Below are positions 26,546-36,501 of a stretch of DNA of 64,000 bases, piece after piece (the stretch's first letter is position 1; each line of letters begins with the position of its first letter). A model generated the notes under the pieces. The model was not told where the DNA came from. It was given only the letters and a program-made list of their open reading frames with translations, and searched no databases. The translations under genes were made by a program, and so were the position numbers. The DNA is from Altererythrobacter sp. BO-6 (GTDB lineage: Bacteria > Pseudomonadota > Alphaproteobacteria > Sphingomonadales > Sphingomonadaceae): positions 186,001-250,000 of the forward strand of contig NZ_CP049259.1 of assembly GCF_011047315.1 (NCBI RefSeq), in the 5' to 3' direction.

Positions 26546-28405
26546 CTAGCGCCCGCGCTTGACGATTTCGTCGATCTGTTCGCGCAGTTTGGGATCCCAC
26601 TCGGCCCGCATTTCACGGATCTTGGCCAGCAGCGGCTCGTTCTCCCACGAGGGAACGTCGATCTTGTAGAGATCGGCCAGCTCGCGCATCGAACTGCGGT
26701 CCATCTCCTCGAACACGTCGACCATCGCCTGTGCGGACTGGCGATCATGACCCAATGCTTCGAGCGCCGAACGCCCGATCCTGAGCGATCCGTCATAGGT
26801 CTCGCGGATGATGTCGCGGCAACCGAGTGCCCACAGCTTGTAGACATGGTCGCGGTCGATCGCGCGCGCGGTGATATGCACGTGGGGGTAATTGGCCGCA
26901 ACATAGCCGACCAGCTTGTCGATCTGATCTTTCTCGTCGAGCGCGACCACCAGCAATTTCGCGCGCGCTATGCCGGCGCTCGCCAGTAGATCGGGCCGCG
27001 TCGCATCGCCGAAATAGCTGCGCACACCGAACTTCTTGAGCTGTTCGATATGGCGTGAATCGTAATCGATCACCGTTGCACGGTAGCCTGACAGGTCAAG
27101 GATGCGGTCGACGATGCCGCCCACCCTGCCTCGCCCGGCCAGGATGATCTCGTTCTCCTCGTCGATCGCGTCGGGCTCCCGCTCGTCGCCCAGGGTGGCA
27201 TAGGCGCGTGCAATCACCTTGTCATAAAGGATGAACAGCAGCGGCGTGAGCAGCATCGTCAAGGCCACGATCAGCAGCAGCAGGTCAGCCAGGTCACGCG
27301 AGAACACCGCATTGGCAAGCGCAAAGGAGATCAGCACGAACGCGAATTCGCCCGCTTGCGGCAGGCTGAGGCAGAACAGCCATAACGCCTGGCGACGCAA
27401 GCCATAGCTCCAACCGATCGCCAAAAGCACAGCCGATTTGGTCGCAATGGTCACCAGCGCCCAGAACACCACTTCGCCAAAGCGCTCGCTAGCCAGCGCG
27501 AAATCGATCCCCGCTCCCACGGTGATGAAGAACAGGCCCAACAGCAGGCCCTTGAACGGATCGACGTCGCTTTCCAGCTCGTGGCGGTATTCGCTCGTCG
27601 CCAGCACCACCCCGGCGACAAACGCGCCAAGAGCCGGTGACAGGCCGACGAGCGACATCAGCAGCGCAATCCCGATCACCACCACCAGGGCGGCTGCGGT
27701 GAAGAGCTCGCGCAAGTTCGCCGCCGCGATATAGCGGAACAACGGACGGATCGCATAGATGCCGATGGCGACTACTGCGCCCACCGCGCCGATCCGCACC
27801 AGCGCCGCGAGCCAGCCCGACATATGCGCCGTCAGGTCCAGCCCGCCATGGCCGCCCCCGCCCCCGTGCCCGCCGGCTACGCCCGCCAATTCAGGCAGCG
27901 CGAGCAGCGGGATCAGCGCCAGGATCGGGATCACCGCAATGTCCTGCACCAGCAGCACGGAAAAGCTGGCTTCGCCGCCTTCGCTGCGCAGCAGGCCCTT
28001 CTCGTTGAGCGTCTGGACGATGATCGCAGTGGAAGACAGCGCCAGCACCATGCCGATCGCCAGCGCAGTCTGCCACGGATTGCCATAAATCAGGCCGATT
28101 GCGGCGATCGCCAGCGTCGTCAGCAACACTTGCCCGCCGCCAAGCCCGATCAGCTTGCCGCGCATGTCCCACAGCCGTTTCGGTTCAAGCTCCAGCCCGA
28201 CGATGAACAGCATCATCACCACGCCGAATTCGGCGAATACCTGCATCGCCTCGACATCGACATCGAGCGCGCCCAGCAGCGGGCTGATCGCCATGCCGGC
28301 CAGCAAATAGCCCAGCACCGAGCCGAGCCCGAAGCGGCTTGCCAGCGGGACCGCCGCGACCCCCGCAATCAGGATCAGGAAAGCGAGGAGGAGAAATTCG
28401 GCCAT
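26546..28405 (-). CDS. CPA2-family cation:proton antiporter with TrkA-N domain (KefB/KefC-like)
   Basis: A 619-residue membrane protein. About a dozen membrane segments form the Na/H-exchanger domain (GLGSVLGYLLAGMAISPLLG; LLVQDIAVIPILAL). A Rossmann TrkA-N domain follows near residue 410 (AGRGRVGGIVDRI, then SYFGDATRPDLL), and the C-terminus is soluble. A His/Gly-rich loop (GGHGGGGGHGG) lies between membrane segments. I used the ATG at 28405, preceded by a G-rich ribosome site; the frame is open to 28429. The family exchanges K+ or Na+ for protons, gated by nucleotide or glutathione adducts in some members. Confidence 0.92.
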   Translation of the reverse strand: MAEFLLLAFLILIAGVAAVPLASRFGLGSVLGYLLAGMAISPLLGALDVDVEAMQVFAEFGVVMMLFIVGLELEPKRLWDMRGKLIGLGGGQVLLTTLAIAAIGLIYGNPWQTALAIGMVLALSSTAIIVQTLNEKGLLRSEGGEASFSVLLVQDIAVIPILALIPLLALPELAGVAGGHGGGGGHGGLDLTAHMSGWLAALVRIGAVGAVVAIGIYAIRPLFRYIAAANLRELFTAAALVVVIGIALLMSLVGLSPALGAFVAGVVLATSEYRHELESDVDPFKGLLLGLFFITVGAGIDFALASERFGEVVFWALVTIATKSAVLLAIGWSYGLRRQALWLFCLSLPQAGEFAFVLISFALANAVFSRDLADLLLLIVALTMLLTPLLFILYDKVIARAYATLGDEREPDAIDEENEIILAGRGRVGGIVDRILDLSGYRATVIDYDSRHIEQLKKFGVRSYFGDATRPDLLASAGIARAKLLVVALDEKDQIDKLVGYVAANYPHVHITARAIDRDHVYKLWALGCRDIIRETYDGSLRIGRSALEALGHDRQSAQAMVDVFEEMDRSSMRELADLYKIDVPSWENEPLLAKIREMRAEWDPKLREQIDEIVKRGR

Positions 28406-28428
28406 CAATCCCCCCTCGCCGCTAGCCA

Positions 28429-29841
28429 TCAGATGTGCAAGGCCTTGCTGTAAGCGCTGAGCACGCTTTCGTGCATCATCTCGCTCAGCGTGGGGTGCGG
28501 GAACACCGTCTGCATCAATTCGGCCTCGGTCGTCTCAAGCTGCTTGCCCACGACATAGCCCTGGATCAGTTCGGTTACTTCGGCGCCGATCATGTGCGCA
28601 CCCAGCAGCTCTCCGGTTTTCGCATCGAACACAGTCTTGATGAAGCCCTCGGCCTCGCCCAGGGCGATGGCCTTTCCGTTGCCGATAAAGGGGAAATTGC
28701 CGACCTTGACCTGGTAGCCCGCTTCCTTCGCCTTCGCCTCGGTCATGCCGACGCTGGCGACCTGCGGGTGGCAATAGGTGCAGCCCGGGATGTTGTTGCG
28801 GTCGAGCGGGTGCGGGTGGACATCCTTGTTGCCCAATTCCTGCGCGATGGCTTCAGCTGCAGTCACGCCCTCGTGCGAAGCCTTATGCGCCAGCCATGGG
28901 CCGGGGGTGCAGTCGCCGATCGCCCACAGGCCCTTTGACCTGGTGCGGCCATAGGGATCGATCTGGATGAAGCCGCGATCCATGTCCGCGAGTTTCTCGA
29001 TCCCGATATTCTCGGTGTTGGGTACGATGCCGATGGCGACGATGCAGTGGCTGAAATCCTGCTCGGAAACCTTGCCGTCCTTGGCCTTGATCTTGGCCTT
29101 CACGCCGCTGGCAGTGGCTTTCAGGTCCTCGACACCCGCGCCGGTCATGATGGTCATGCCCTGCTTGGTCAGGCTCTTTTCGAGGAAGGTCGACACGTCC
29201 GCATCCTCGACCGGCACAATCCGTTCGAGCATTTCCACCACGGTAACTTCGGCACCCATGTCATTGTAGAAGCTGGCGAATTCGATCCCGATCGCGCCGC
29301 TGCCGATCACCAGCAGCTTGCCCGGCATTTCCGGCGGGGTCATAGCGGTGCGATAGGTCCAGATGCGCTTTCCATCCGCCGGGGCGAAGGGCAGGTCGCG
29401 CGCGCGGGCGCCGGTCGCGACGATGATGTGCTTGGCGGTGAGCTTCTCCTCACCCTTCTCGCCTTTAACCGTCAGCGAGGTCGGGCCGGTCAGCGTCCCC
29501 TCGCCCATATGCACCGCGATCTTGTTCTTCTTCATCAAATGCGTGACGCCCTGATTGAGCTGCTTCGCCACGCCGCGGCTGCGCTTTACCACCGCTTCCA
29601 GATCGGCTTCGATCTTGCCCGCGACCTTCAGGCCATAGGACGCCGCATGGTCCATATAGTGCTTGATCTCGGCGCTGCGCAGCAGCGCCTTGGTGGGGAT
29701 GCAGCCCCAGTTGAGGCAGATTCCGCCAAGATTCTCGCGCTCGACGATCGCGGTCTTGAGCCCCAGCTGCGCACAGCGGATCGCGGCGACATAGCCGCCG
29801 GGGCCGGAGCCGAGCACGATAACGTCATATTGGTCAGACAT
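28429..29841 (-). CDS. lpdA: Dihydrolipoyl dehydrogenase (E3)
   Basis: A 470-residue FAD disulfide reductase that re-oxidises lipoyl groups of 2-oxoacid dehydrogenases. The FAD site GSGPGGYVAAIR, redox disulfide GGICLNWGCIPTK, NAD site VIGSGAIGIEFASFY, and C-terminal catalytic HPHPTLSE are all intact. It lies 170 bases downstream of the pyruvate dehydrogenase E2 gene on the same strand, so it probably serves that complex. Confidence 0.95.
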   Translation of the reverse strand: MSDQYDVIVLGSGPGGYVAAIRCAQLGLKTAIVERENLGGICLNWGCIPTKALLRSAEIKHYMDHAASYGLKVAGKIEADLEAVVKRSRGVAKQLNQGVTHLMKKNKIAVHMGEGTLTGPTSLTVKGEKGEEKLTAKHIIVATGARARDLPFAPADGKRIWTYRTAMTPPEMPGKLLVIGSGAIGIEFASFYNDMGAEVTVVEMLERIVPVEDADVSTFLEKSLTKQGMTIMTGAGVEDLKATASGVKAKIKAKDGKVSEQDFSHCIVAIGIVPNTENIGIEKLADMDRGFIQIDPYGRTRSKGLWAIGDCTPGPWLAHKASHEGVTAAEAIAQELGNKDVHPHPLDRNNIPGCTYCHPQVASVGMTEAKAKEAGYQVKVGNFPFIGNGKAIALGEAEGFIKTVFDAKTGELLGAHMIGAEVTELIQGYVVGKQLETTEAELMQTVFPHPTLSEMMHESVLSAYSKALHI

Positions 29842-29870
29842 TCAGTTTGAACCTTTCAATCCTGAACCGA

Positions 29871-29888
29871 TGGAACACATGGAACACA
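29871..29888 (-). repeat. Two 9-bp direct repeats upstream of lpdA
   Basis: TGGAACACA occurs twice back to back (29871-29879 and 29880-29888). On the lpdA strand this reads as TGTGTTCCA twice, about 30 bases before the ATG. A related GTGTTCTAT is about 70 bases further up. The pattern may be a regulator site or part of a dispersed element. No other feature was seen in the 170-base gap. Confidence 0.35.
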
Positions 29889-30011
29889 GTCCATGGGTAA
29901 GAATTTTGCCGGGCGAAATGGCATTGAACTGCGTGTGGCCATTAAAGTGAGGAGGTGTTCTATCATCGCTCACCTATCGCATCATCGACACTCTGTAGGA
30001 CAGCGCCCTAG

Positions 30012-31409
30012 TTACACCACCAGCCCCATCGGGTTCTCGACCAGCTGCTGGAACGCCTGCATCAGCTGTGCGCCGTCCGCGCCATCGATCGCGCGGTGGT
30101 CAAAGCTGCCGGTGGCGCTCATCACCGTCGCCACCGCCAGCGCGCCGTCGACCACATAGGGCCGTTGCTCGCCTGCGCCCACCGCCAGGATCATGCCCTG
30201 CGGCGGGTTGATCACCGCGTCGAACTGCTTGGTGCCGAACATGCCGAGGTTCGACAGCGAAGCGGTACCGCCCTGGTATTCGTGCGGTTGCAGCTTGCCG
30301 TCGCGCGCCTTGTTCGCCAGCTCCTTCATCTCGGTGCTGATCTGCGCCAGCCCCTTGCGGCCGGCGTCGCGGATGATCGGGGTGATCAGGCCAGAAGGCG
30401 CCGCCACTGCAACCGAGATATCCTCGCGCGTGTACTGGTGCAGCGTGTCGCCCTGGAAGCTGACATTGCACTTGGGCACGCGCTGGAGCGCGCGGGCGAG
30501 CGCCTTGATCAGCAGATCGTTGACCGACAGCTTCACGCCATCGGGCTCAAGCGAAGCATTAAGCTGGCTACGCAGCTTGAGCAGCGCGTCGAGGCGCACG
30601 TCCACGGTGAGGTAGATATGCGGCACGGTCTGCTTCGCCTCGGTCAGGCGCCGGGCGATAACCTTGCGGACATTGTTGAGCTTCTGCTCTTCATAGGGAG
30701 CGTCCAGATCGCCGCCCAACTGCGGTACCGCGACGGGTGTCACTGCAGGTGCAGGAGCCGCGGCAGGCGTCGCAGCAGCCGGCGCTCCGGGCTTGGCCGC
30801 TTCGACATCGGCCTTGACGATGCGGCCATTGGGGCCGCTGCCCGAAACGCTCGCAAGGTCGATGCCCTTTTGCTCTGCGATCCGCTTTGCCAATGGCGAG
30901 GCGATGATGCGATCCCCGCTCGATGCAGGTGCCGCTGGAGCTGAAGCTGGAGCCGGTGCCGGTGCCGGAGCCGGAGCCGGCGCACCGCCAGCAGCGCCTT
31001 CGACGTCTTCCTTGGTGATCTTGCCCTGGGGGCCGGTGCCGGTGATCGACGCCAGATCGACGCCCTTTTCCTCGGCCAGCTTGCGCGCGCTGGGCGTGGC
31101 AGCGGGGCCTTCCGGCGCAGCAGCGGGAGCAGGTGCAGGCGCCGCGGCAGGAGCGCTGGCATCTTCGCCCTCTTCGGCGAGGATCGCGATAACCGTGCCG
31201 ACCTTCACCCCTTCGGTGCCTTCCTGAACCGCAATCGAGACGATCGTGCCTTCGTCCACCGCTTCGAATTCCATCGTCGCCTTGTCGGTCTCGATCTCGG
31301 CCATGATGTCGCCGGCGGCAACGCTGTCACCCGGCTTCACCAGCCATTTGGCAAGCGTGCCTTCCTCCATCGTGGGCGAGAGCGCAGGCATCTTGATTTC
31401 GATCGGCAT
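30012..31409 (-). CDS. pdhC: Pyruvate dehydrogenase complex E2 (dihydrolipoamide acetyltransferase) with two E3-binding domains
   Basis: A 465-residue E2. One N-terminal lipoyl domain carries the lipoylated Lys in [11 protein letters not shown]. An Ala/Pro linker leads to a first peripheral subunit-binding domain ([20 protein letters not shown]). A second Ala/Pro linker leads to a second one ([21 protein letters not shown]). The catalytic domain follows and contains HRAIDG near its C-terminus. Most E2 proteins have one such binding domain. I used the ATG at 31409 ([17 protein letters not shown]). E1 genes are not in the window. Confidence 0.94.
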   Translation of the reverse strand: MPIEIKMPALSPTMEEGTLAKWLVKPGDSVAAGDIMAEIETDKATMEFEAVDEGTIVSIAVQEGTEGVKVGTVIAILAEEGEDASAPAAAPAPAPAAAPEGPAATPSARKLAEEKGVDLASITGTGPQGKITKEDVEGAAGGAPAPAPAPAPAPASAPAAPASSGDRIIASPLAKRIAEQKGIDLASVSGSGPNGRIVKADVEAAKPGAPAAATPAAAPAPAVTPVAVPQLGGDLDAPYEEQKLNNVRKVIARRLTEAKQTVPHIYLTVDVRLDALLKLRSQLNASLEPDGVKLSVNDLLIKALARALQRVPKCNVSFQGDTLHQYTREDISVAVAAPSGLITPIIRDAGRKGLAQISTEMKELANKARDGKLQPHEYQGGTASLSNLGMFGTKQFDAVINPPQGMILAVGAGEQRPYVVDGALAVATVMSATGSFDHRAIDGADGAQLMQAFQQLVENPMGLVV

Positions 31410-31530
31410 CGTCGGACGCATTCCCTTCAATTACGCTAGGGAAGCCTGTGCCGAATTCGGGCGCACTGGGCAAGGACCTTGCGAAGAATACGTTTTCAGA
31501 TGATACCCCGCCGCAAAGGAGTTGGGGTGC

Positions 31531-31977
31531 ATGCGGGTCTTTGTAGTCGTCATCGACGAAACCGACGAAGCGCGTTCGGCCTTGCGCTTCGCCGCGCGGC
31601 GCGCGGGCGCGGTCGATGGCGGGGTGCATATCCTGGCGCTGGTGCCGCAACAAAACATCAGCGCCTTCGGCGGCGTGCAGGCGACGATCGAGCAGGAAGC
31701 GCGCGACCGGGCGGAAATGCTGGCGCACGGCGCAGCAGGCAGCCTGCTGGCGGAGATGGGCGTGATGCCCACCATCTCGGTCGCGATGGGCGGCGGGCAG
31801 CGCGTGATTCGCGAGTATCTCGACGAGCATGGCGAGGTTGCCGCGCTGGTGCTGGGCGCGGCGAAGGGCAGCAATCCCGGCCCGCTGGTGACGCATTTCT
31901 CCGCCATTGCCGGGTCACTGCCCTGCCCGCTCTACATCATCCCCGAAGAATTCGACGAAGCCGCTGCAGGCGGTTGA
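31531..31977 (+). CDS. Universal stress protein family protein
   Basis: A 148-residue single-domain UspA-fold protein. The N-terminal strand MRVFVVVIDETDEARSALRF and the C-terminal part (LVLGAAKGSNPGPLVTHFS, then LPCPLYIIPE) match the family, but the ATP-binding GxxG pattern is only partly kept. AAAGGAG lies 9 bases before the ATG at 31531, which decides the start. It is divergent from pdhC with about 120 bases between, and its stop nearly touches the convergent rnr gene. Confidence 0.82.
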   Translation: MRVFVVVIDETDEARSALRFAARRAGAVDGGVHILALVPQQNISAFGGVQATIEQEARDRAEMLAHGAAGSLLAEMGVMPTISVAMGGGQRVIREYLDEHGEVAALVLGAAKGSNPGPLVTHFSAIAGSLPCPLYIIPEEFDEAAAGG

Positions 31978-31981
31978 CCGC

Positions 31982-34276
31982 TCAGCGCTTGCGCTTGCCC
32001 TGATGGCGGATATTGCCGGGGCGCCCGCGTTTTCCGGCCACATATTTGCCCTGTTTCGGCGGGCCGGATTTGCGGCGCGGCGGCGGGCGATTGCCCCGCG
32101 GTTCGATTTCCATGCCATCGCTATCGACCGGTACGAACTTGAGCGCACCGGTCAGCGGATTGGCTTCGGCCAGCTTGAGCCGCAGTTTGTCCCCCATGGC
32201 ATAGCGTGTGCCGCTGTCTTCGCTGACCAGCACCTGCGCCGCTTCCTCGTAACGGAAATGCTCGCGCCCCAGCGTGGAAACCGGCACCAGCCCGTCGCCG
32301 CCCAAGCCGACGATGGTGGCAAAGAAGCCGAACCCTTGTACGCCGGTGATGCGCGTGTCGAACACTTCGCCCACCCGGCCTGATAACCACGCCGCGACGT
32401 AGCGGTCGATCGTTTCACGTTCGGCCTCCATCGCGCGGCGTTCGGCCTGGCTGATCGCGTCCGACACCTGTTGCAGGCTCGCGCGGTCGCGGTCTGACAG
32501 GCCGGTCGTTTCCGGCAGGTTCGCCTTCGGTTTCGGTTGCTCGAGCTTATAAGCGTCAACCAGCGCGCGGTGGACCAAAAGGTCAGCATAGCGGCGGATC
32601 GGCGATGTAAAATGCGCATAGCTGCCCAGCGCCAGCCCGAAGTGCCCGACATTGGCTGGCCCGTAATAGGCCTGCATCTGGCTGCGCAGCACAGCCTCCA
32701 TCACCTGCGCCTTCTCGCCCTCGTCGCTCACGTCCTTCAGCATGCGGTTGAACAGCGAAGGGGTGATGACCTGGCCGAGCGAAAGCTTGCGCCCGAAGGT
32801 GGCGAGATAGTCGCGCAGGGCGAGCAGCTTCTCGCGTCCCGGCGCTTCGTGCAGGCGGTAGACCACCGGCGCGGTCTTGGCTTCAAGTGCCTTCGCCGCG
32901 GCAACATTGGCGGCGATCATGAAATCCTCGACCACGCGGTGTGCATCGAGGCGTTCACGCACCGCGATTTGGGCGATCTGGCCTTTTTCATCGAGGAGCA
33001 CTCGGCGCTCGGGCAGTTCCAGTTCCAGCGGATCGCGCGCATGCCGCGCCCGTTCCAGCAAGCGCCAGCAAGCCCATAGGTTCTGCAGGTGCTCGGGTGC
33101 ATCACCGGTGTCGATCGCGGCTTGCGCATCTTCATAGGCAATATTGCCTGCGATCCGCACCAGTGCCCGGGTAAAGCGGAACTTGGTGACATTGCCGTGC
33201 TCGTCCACACGCAGGTGGCAGGCCATCGCTGCGCGGTCCTCGCCTTCCTTCAGCGAGCAGACGTCCGCACTCAGCACTTCGGGCAGCATCGGCACGACCC
33301 GGTCAGGGAAATAGACCGAATTGCCGCGCTTCCTCGCCTCACGGTCGAGCGCGCCGCCAGAGCGGACGTAGAACGACACATCGGCGATCGCGACGATGGC
33401 GTTGTAACCGCCCGCTCCGTCCGGCTCGGCCCAGATCGCATCGTCATGGTCGCGCGCATCGGCCGGATCAATCGCCACGATCGGCAGGTGGCGCAGGTCT
33501 TCGCGATGGTCCGCGCTGAGCGGCAATTGTGCAGCCAGTTCGCCTTCACGCAGCGTATCTTCAGCGAATACGTGCGGGATGCCATGCTTGGCAATCGCGA
33601 TCAGGCTGAAGCTCTTGGGCGCGAGCGGATCGCCCACCACTTCGATCACCTTGACGCCGGAGCGTTCGGACCGGCCCGTGCGTTCGGCGATGACCAGCTG
33701 GCCTTCCTCCGCCTCGCCCAGGTCGGAAATCAGCGAGGCGTTGCGGATGCGTTTATCGACCGGGGCGAGCCAGGCTTTGCCGGTCCGGTCGATCTCCACC
33801 ACGCCCATCAATCCTTCGGTGCGGGCCGGCAGTTTCTTCATCGGATGCGCGATCCACCCGCGCTCGGTTTCCTCCGTGCGCGAAAGCACACGGTCGCCGC
33901 GCTTGAGAGCGGGCATGCGTTTTCCGCCCTTGCCCTTCATTTCGCGCATCGTGAGGCGCGGCGGCTTGTCCGGTGCATCGGGCGACCAATTATCCGGAAT
34001 GGCGATCGGCTCGCCGTCTTCGATATCGACCACGCGCAGCACGGTGACCTTGGGCACGCCCCCCATGCGGTGATAGGCGGTCTTCTTGCCGTCGATCAGG
34101 CCTTCCTCGGCCATGTCCTTGAGCAGGCGCTTGAGCGCGATCTTTTCCTGCCCCTTCAGCCCGAACGCCTTGGCGATTTCGCGCTTGCCGGCGGGTGTAT
34201 CGGACGTCTGGACGAACTCCAGAACCTGCTTCTTGCTGGGAAGGCCTTGCGGGTGCCGGACGGGTCGCTTCGCCAA
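31982..34276 (-). CDS. rnr: Ribonuclease R
   Basis: A 764-residue 3'-5' exoribonuclease that degrades structured RNA. The N-terminal winged-helix region (KREIAKAFGLKGQEK) and cold-shock parts lead to the RNB catalytic domain with IDPADARDHDDAIWAE, which holds the metal-binding Asp cluster. An S1 domain follows (VGEVFDTRITGVQGFGFFA). The C-terminal tail is strongly basic (PPPRRKSGPPKQGKYVAGKR), as in RNase R. It starts one base after the proS stop, so the two are probably co-transcribed. Confidence 0.95.
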   Translation of the reverse strand: MAKRPVRHPQGLPSKKQVLEFVQTSDTPAGKREIAKAFGLKGQEKIALKRLLKDMAEEGLIDGKKTAYHRMGGVPKVTVLRVVDIEDGEPIAIPDNWSPDAPDKPPRLTMREMKGKGGKRMPALKRGDRVLSRTEETERGWIAHPMKKLPARTEGLMGVVEIDRTGKAWLAPVDKRIRNASLISDLGEAEEGQLVIAERTGRSERSGVKVIEVVGDPLAPKSFSLIAIAKHGIPHVFAEDTLREGELAAQLPLSADHREDLRHLPIVAIDPADARDHDDAIWAEPDGAGGYNAIVAIADVSFYVRSGGALDREARKRGNSVYFPDRVVPMLPEVLSADVCSLKEGEDRAAMACHLRVDEHGNVTKFRFTRALVRIAGNIAYEDAQAAIDTGDAPEHLQNLWACWRLLERARHARDPLELELPERRVLLDEKGQIAQIAVRERLDAHRVVEDFMIAANVAAAKALEAKTAPVVYRLHEAPGREKLLALRDYLATFGRKLSLGQVITPSLFNRMLKDVSDEGEKAQVMEAVLRSQMQAYYGPANVGHFGLALGSYAHFTSPIRRYADLLVHRALVDAYKLEQPKPKANLPETTGLSDRDRASLQQVSDAISQAERRAMEAERETIDRYVAAWLSGRVGEVFDTRITGVQGFGFFATIVGLGGDGLVPVSTLGREHFRYEEAAQVLVSEDSGTRYAMGDKLRLKLAEANPLTGALKFVPVDSDGMEIEPRGNRPPPRRKSGPPKQGKYVAGKRGRPGNIRHQGKRKR

Positions 34277-34277
34277 A

Positions 34278-35822
34278 TCAATATGCCTTGGCGATCAGGA
34301 TCCGCTCGACCGCCGGTGCGCCGGTGAAGATGCAGGTGCCGTCCGCCGGGGCAGCATCGCGCGGCACATTGCGGATCGTCAGCTTATGCGCCTTCAGCGT
34401 TTCCACCACCTTGTCGAGCGCAGCGCCGCTCGGTTTCGACCACTGCACTTCCAGCCAGCCCGGATATTTGGTCGAACCATCATAGAAGGTGGCCACCTCA
34501 TCCAGCGATGTCACGCCGCGGGTGATGTTGGCATCGCGCCGCTCCGCCGCTTCATTGAACAGCGATTGCTGGATATCTTCGAGCAGCGCACCCATGCCGG
34601 AAACGCATTCGTCGCGGGCAATGAACTGGAATGCGGCCTTGCCATTCTCCATGTCCCACAGCCGGTCGCGGCGGATCATCGCCACCTTGCCTTCTGTCAT
34701 GTCGCGCGGGCCGACTTCGATGATGACCGGCGCGCCCTTGCGCACCCAGTCCCACCGCTTGGCCGCCGCCTGGCCGGGCTTGGTGTCGAGCAGCACCCGC
34801 ACCGGCTCGCCCATCGAAGTCTCTGCGGCGAGCTGGCTGTGCAAGTCCTTGCAATAGGCCAGCACATCGGCGTCTTCGGGCTTGTCGCGCAGCATCGGCA
34901 GGATCACGACCTGGTACGGCGCAATGCGTGGCGGCACGCGCAACCCGTCATCATCGCCATGGGTCATGATGACGCCGCCGATCATGCGGGTCGATACGCC
35001 CCAGCTGGTGGTGTGGCAGAACTGTTCGCCGCCTTCGCGGTCCTGGTATTTGATCCCCGCCGCATGCGCGAAATTGGTGCCGAGGTAATGGCTGGTGCCG
35101 GCCTGCAGCGCCTTGCCATCCTGCATCATGGCCTCGATCGACCAGGTCTCAACCGCGCCGGGGAAACGTTCGTTCTCGGGCTTTTCACCGGCAATCACCG
35201 GCAGCGCCAGATCTTCTTCGGCGCAGGCGCGGTACATCTCCAGCGCGCGGTGGGTTTCTTCCAGCGCATCTTCACGGTTTTCGTGTGCGGTATGCCCTTC
35301 CTGCCACAGGAATTCGCTGGTGCGCAGGAACATGCGGGTGCGCATTTCCCAGCGTACCACATTGGCCCACTGGTTGGTCAGAAGCGGCAGGTCGCGCCAG
35401 CTCTGGACCCAGCGCGCCATGGCATCGCCGATGATGGTTTCAGACGTCGGGCGGACAACCAGCGGCTCTTCCAGCTTCGCTTCGGGATCGGGGATCAACC
35501 CGCCCTTGCCGTCAGCGATCAGCCGGTGATGGGTGACGACCGCCATTTCCTTCGCAAAGCCTTCGACATGCTCGGCCTCCCGCTCGAAATTCTTCAGCGG
35601 GATGAAGATCGGGAAGTAGCAGTTCTGGACGCCGGCCGCCTTGATCCGGTTATCCATCAGGCGCTGGATGCGTTCCCAGATGCCATAGCCCCACGGCTTG
35701 ATCACCATGCAGCCGCGCACCCCGGATTCCTCGGCCATGTCGGCTGCGGAAATGACTTCCTGATACCATGCAGCGAAATCGTCCTCGCGCTTGGTGTTGA
35801 GGGCGTGGCGGATCTGGGACAC
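34278..35822 (-). CDS. proS: Prolyl-tRNA synthetase, archaeal/eukaryotic-like (type 3)
   Basis: A 514-residue class II synthetase. The N-terminus (FAAWYQEVISAADMAE, MVIKPWGYGIWE) and motif 2 (RWEMRTRMFLRTSEFLWQEG) are clear. The C-terminal zinc-domain-like region ends in AKAY with the terminal Tyr typical of the archaeal/eukaryotic group. It lacks the INS editing domain of the long bacterial type, and it differs from the ProS of about 440 residues found in many alphaproteobacteria. rnr follows one base after its stop. Confidence 0.93.
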   Translation of the reverse strand: MSQIRHALNTKREDDFAAWYQEVISAADMAEESGVRGCMVIKPWGYGIWERIQRLMDNRIKAAGVQNCYFPIFIPLKNFEREAEHVEGFAKEMAVVTHHRLIADGKGGLIPDPEAKLEEPLVVRPTSETIIGDAMARWVQSWRDLPLLTNQWANVVRWEMRTRMFLRTSEFLWQEGHTAHENREDALEETHRALEMYRACAEEDLALPVIAGEKPENERFPGAVETWSIEAMMQDGKALQAGTSHYLGTNFAHAAGIKYQDREGGEQFCHTTSWGVSTRMIGGVIMTHGDDDGLRVPPRIAPYQVVILPMLRDKPEDADVLAYCKDLHSQLAAETSMGEPVRVLLDTKPGQAAAKRWDWVRKGAPVIIEVGPRDMTEGKVAMIRRDRLWDMENGKAAFQFIARDECVSGMGALLEDIQQSLFNEAAERRDANITRGVTSLDEVATFYDGSTKYPGWLEVQWSKPSGAALDKVVETLKAHKLTIRNVPRDAAPADGTCIFTGAPAVERILIAKAY

Positions 35823-35876
35823 TTGTGTTGGTTTTCCTGCTGGTGCGTGGAGGGTCTTGCGGCGCCGCCCTTCGCG

Positions 35877-36434
35877 TTATTTGCTGAGTTCGTCCAGCTT
35901 CTTCTGCATTTCGGCCATCTGCTTGCGCAGCGCGGCGATCTCGTCATTTTGCCCGCCAGAAGGTTTGTCGGCGCGCTTGTTCATGCCCGGCATCAGGACA
36001 TCGGTGGCCGCACGCATCATCGCCATATTGGTTTCGTGGATCTTGGCGAATGGCGTGCTGCTGATCCCCTTTTCGAAGGCCTCGCGGATCTTGCCCTGGT
36101 TCTCGCGGAAATTGGTCATCGCCGCTTCGAGATAGCTAGGCATCATCGCCTGCATCGAATTGCCGTACATGCCAATGAGCTGGCGCAGGAAGCTGACCGG
36201 CAGCATCTGTTCGCCACCGCTCGCCTCTTCATCCATGATGATCTGGGTCAGGATAGAATGGGTGATGTCTTCGCCGGTCTTGGCATCAAGCACCTGGAAA
36301 TCGACATTGTCGCGCACCATCGCCGCGAGATCTTCCAGGGTGATATAGCTTGAGGTGCTGGTGTTGTAGAGCCGCCGGTTGGCGTATTTCTTGACGATGA
36401 CGGTGTCGCCCTCGCCCGCGCTTTTCTTGGCCAT
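35877..36434 (-). CDS. phaR: Polyhydroxyalkanoate synthesis repressor PhaR
   Basis: A 185-residue DNA- and PHA-binding regulator of phasin and PHB genes. The family N-terminus VIVKKYANRRLYNTSTSSYI and DLAAMVRDNVDFQVLDAKTG is intact, and a C-terminal coiled coil (EIAALRKQMAEMQKKLDEL) is visible. The ATG at 36434 gives the usual length. No PHA synthase or phasin gene is in the window, so it acts in trans. Confidence 0.93.
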   Translation of the reverse strand: MAKKSAGEGDTVIVKKYANRRLYNTSTSSYITLEDLAAMVRDNVDFQVLDAKTGEDITHSILTQIIMDEEASGGEQMLPVSFLRQLIGMYGNSMQAMMPSYLEAAMTNFRENQGKIREAFEKGISSTPFAKIHETNMAMMRAATDVLMPGMNKRADKPSGGQNDEIAALRKQMAEMQKKLDELSK

Positions 36435-36501
36435 GTGCTGCAATCCCAAAGGTAGAATGCTGCAGCATTAGCACTTGCACAATGTGCAGCGCAACATGGC
36501 G

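Noticed and set aside
34086..36353. 755-codon plus-strand frame opposite proS and phaR
   Set aside because: It is a GC-rich shadow frame; the minus strand encodes complete ProS and PhaR.
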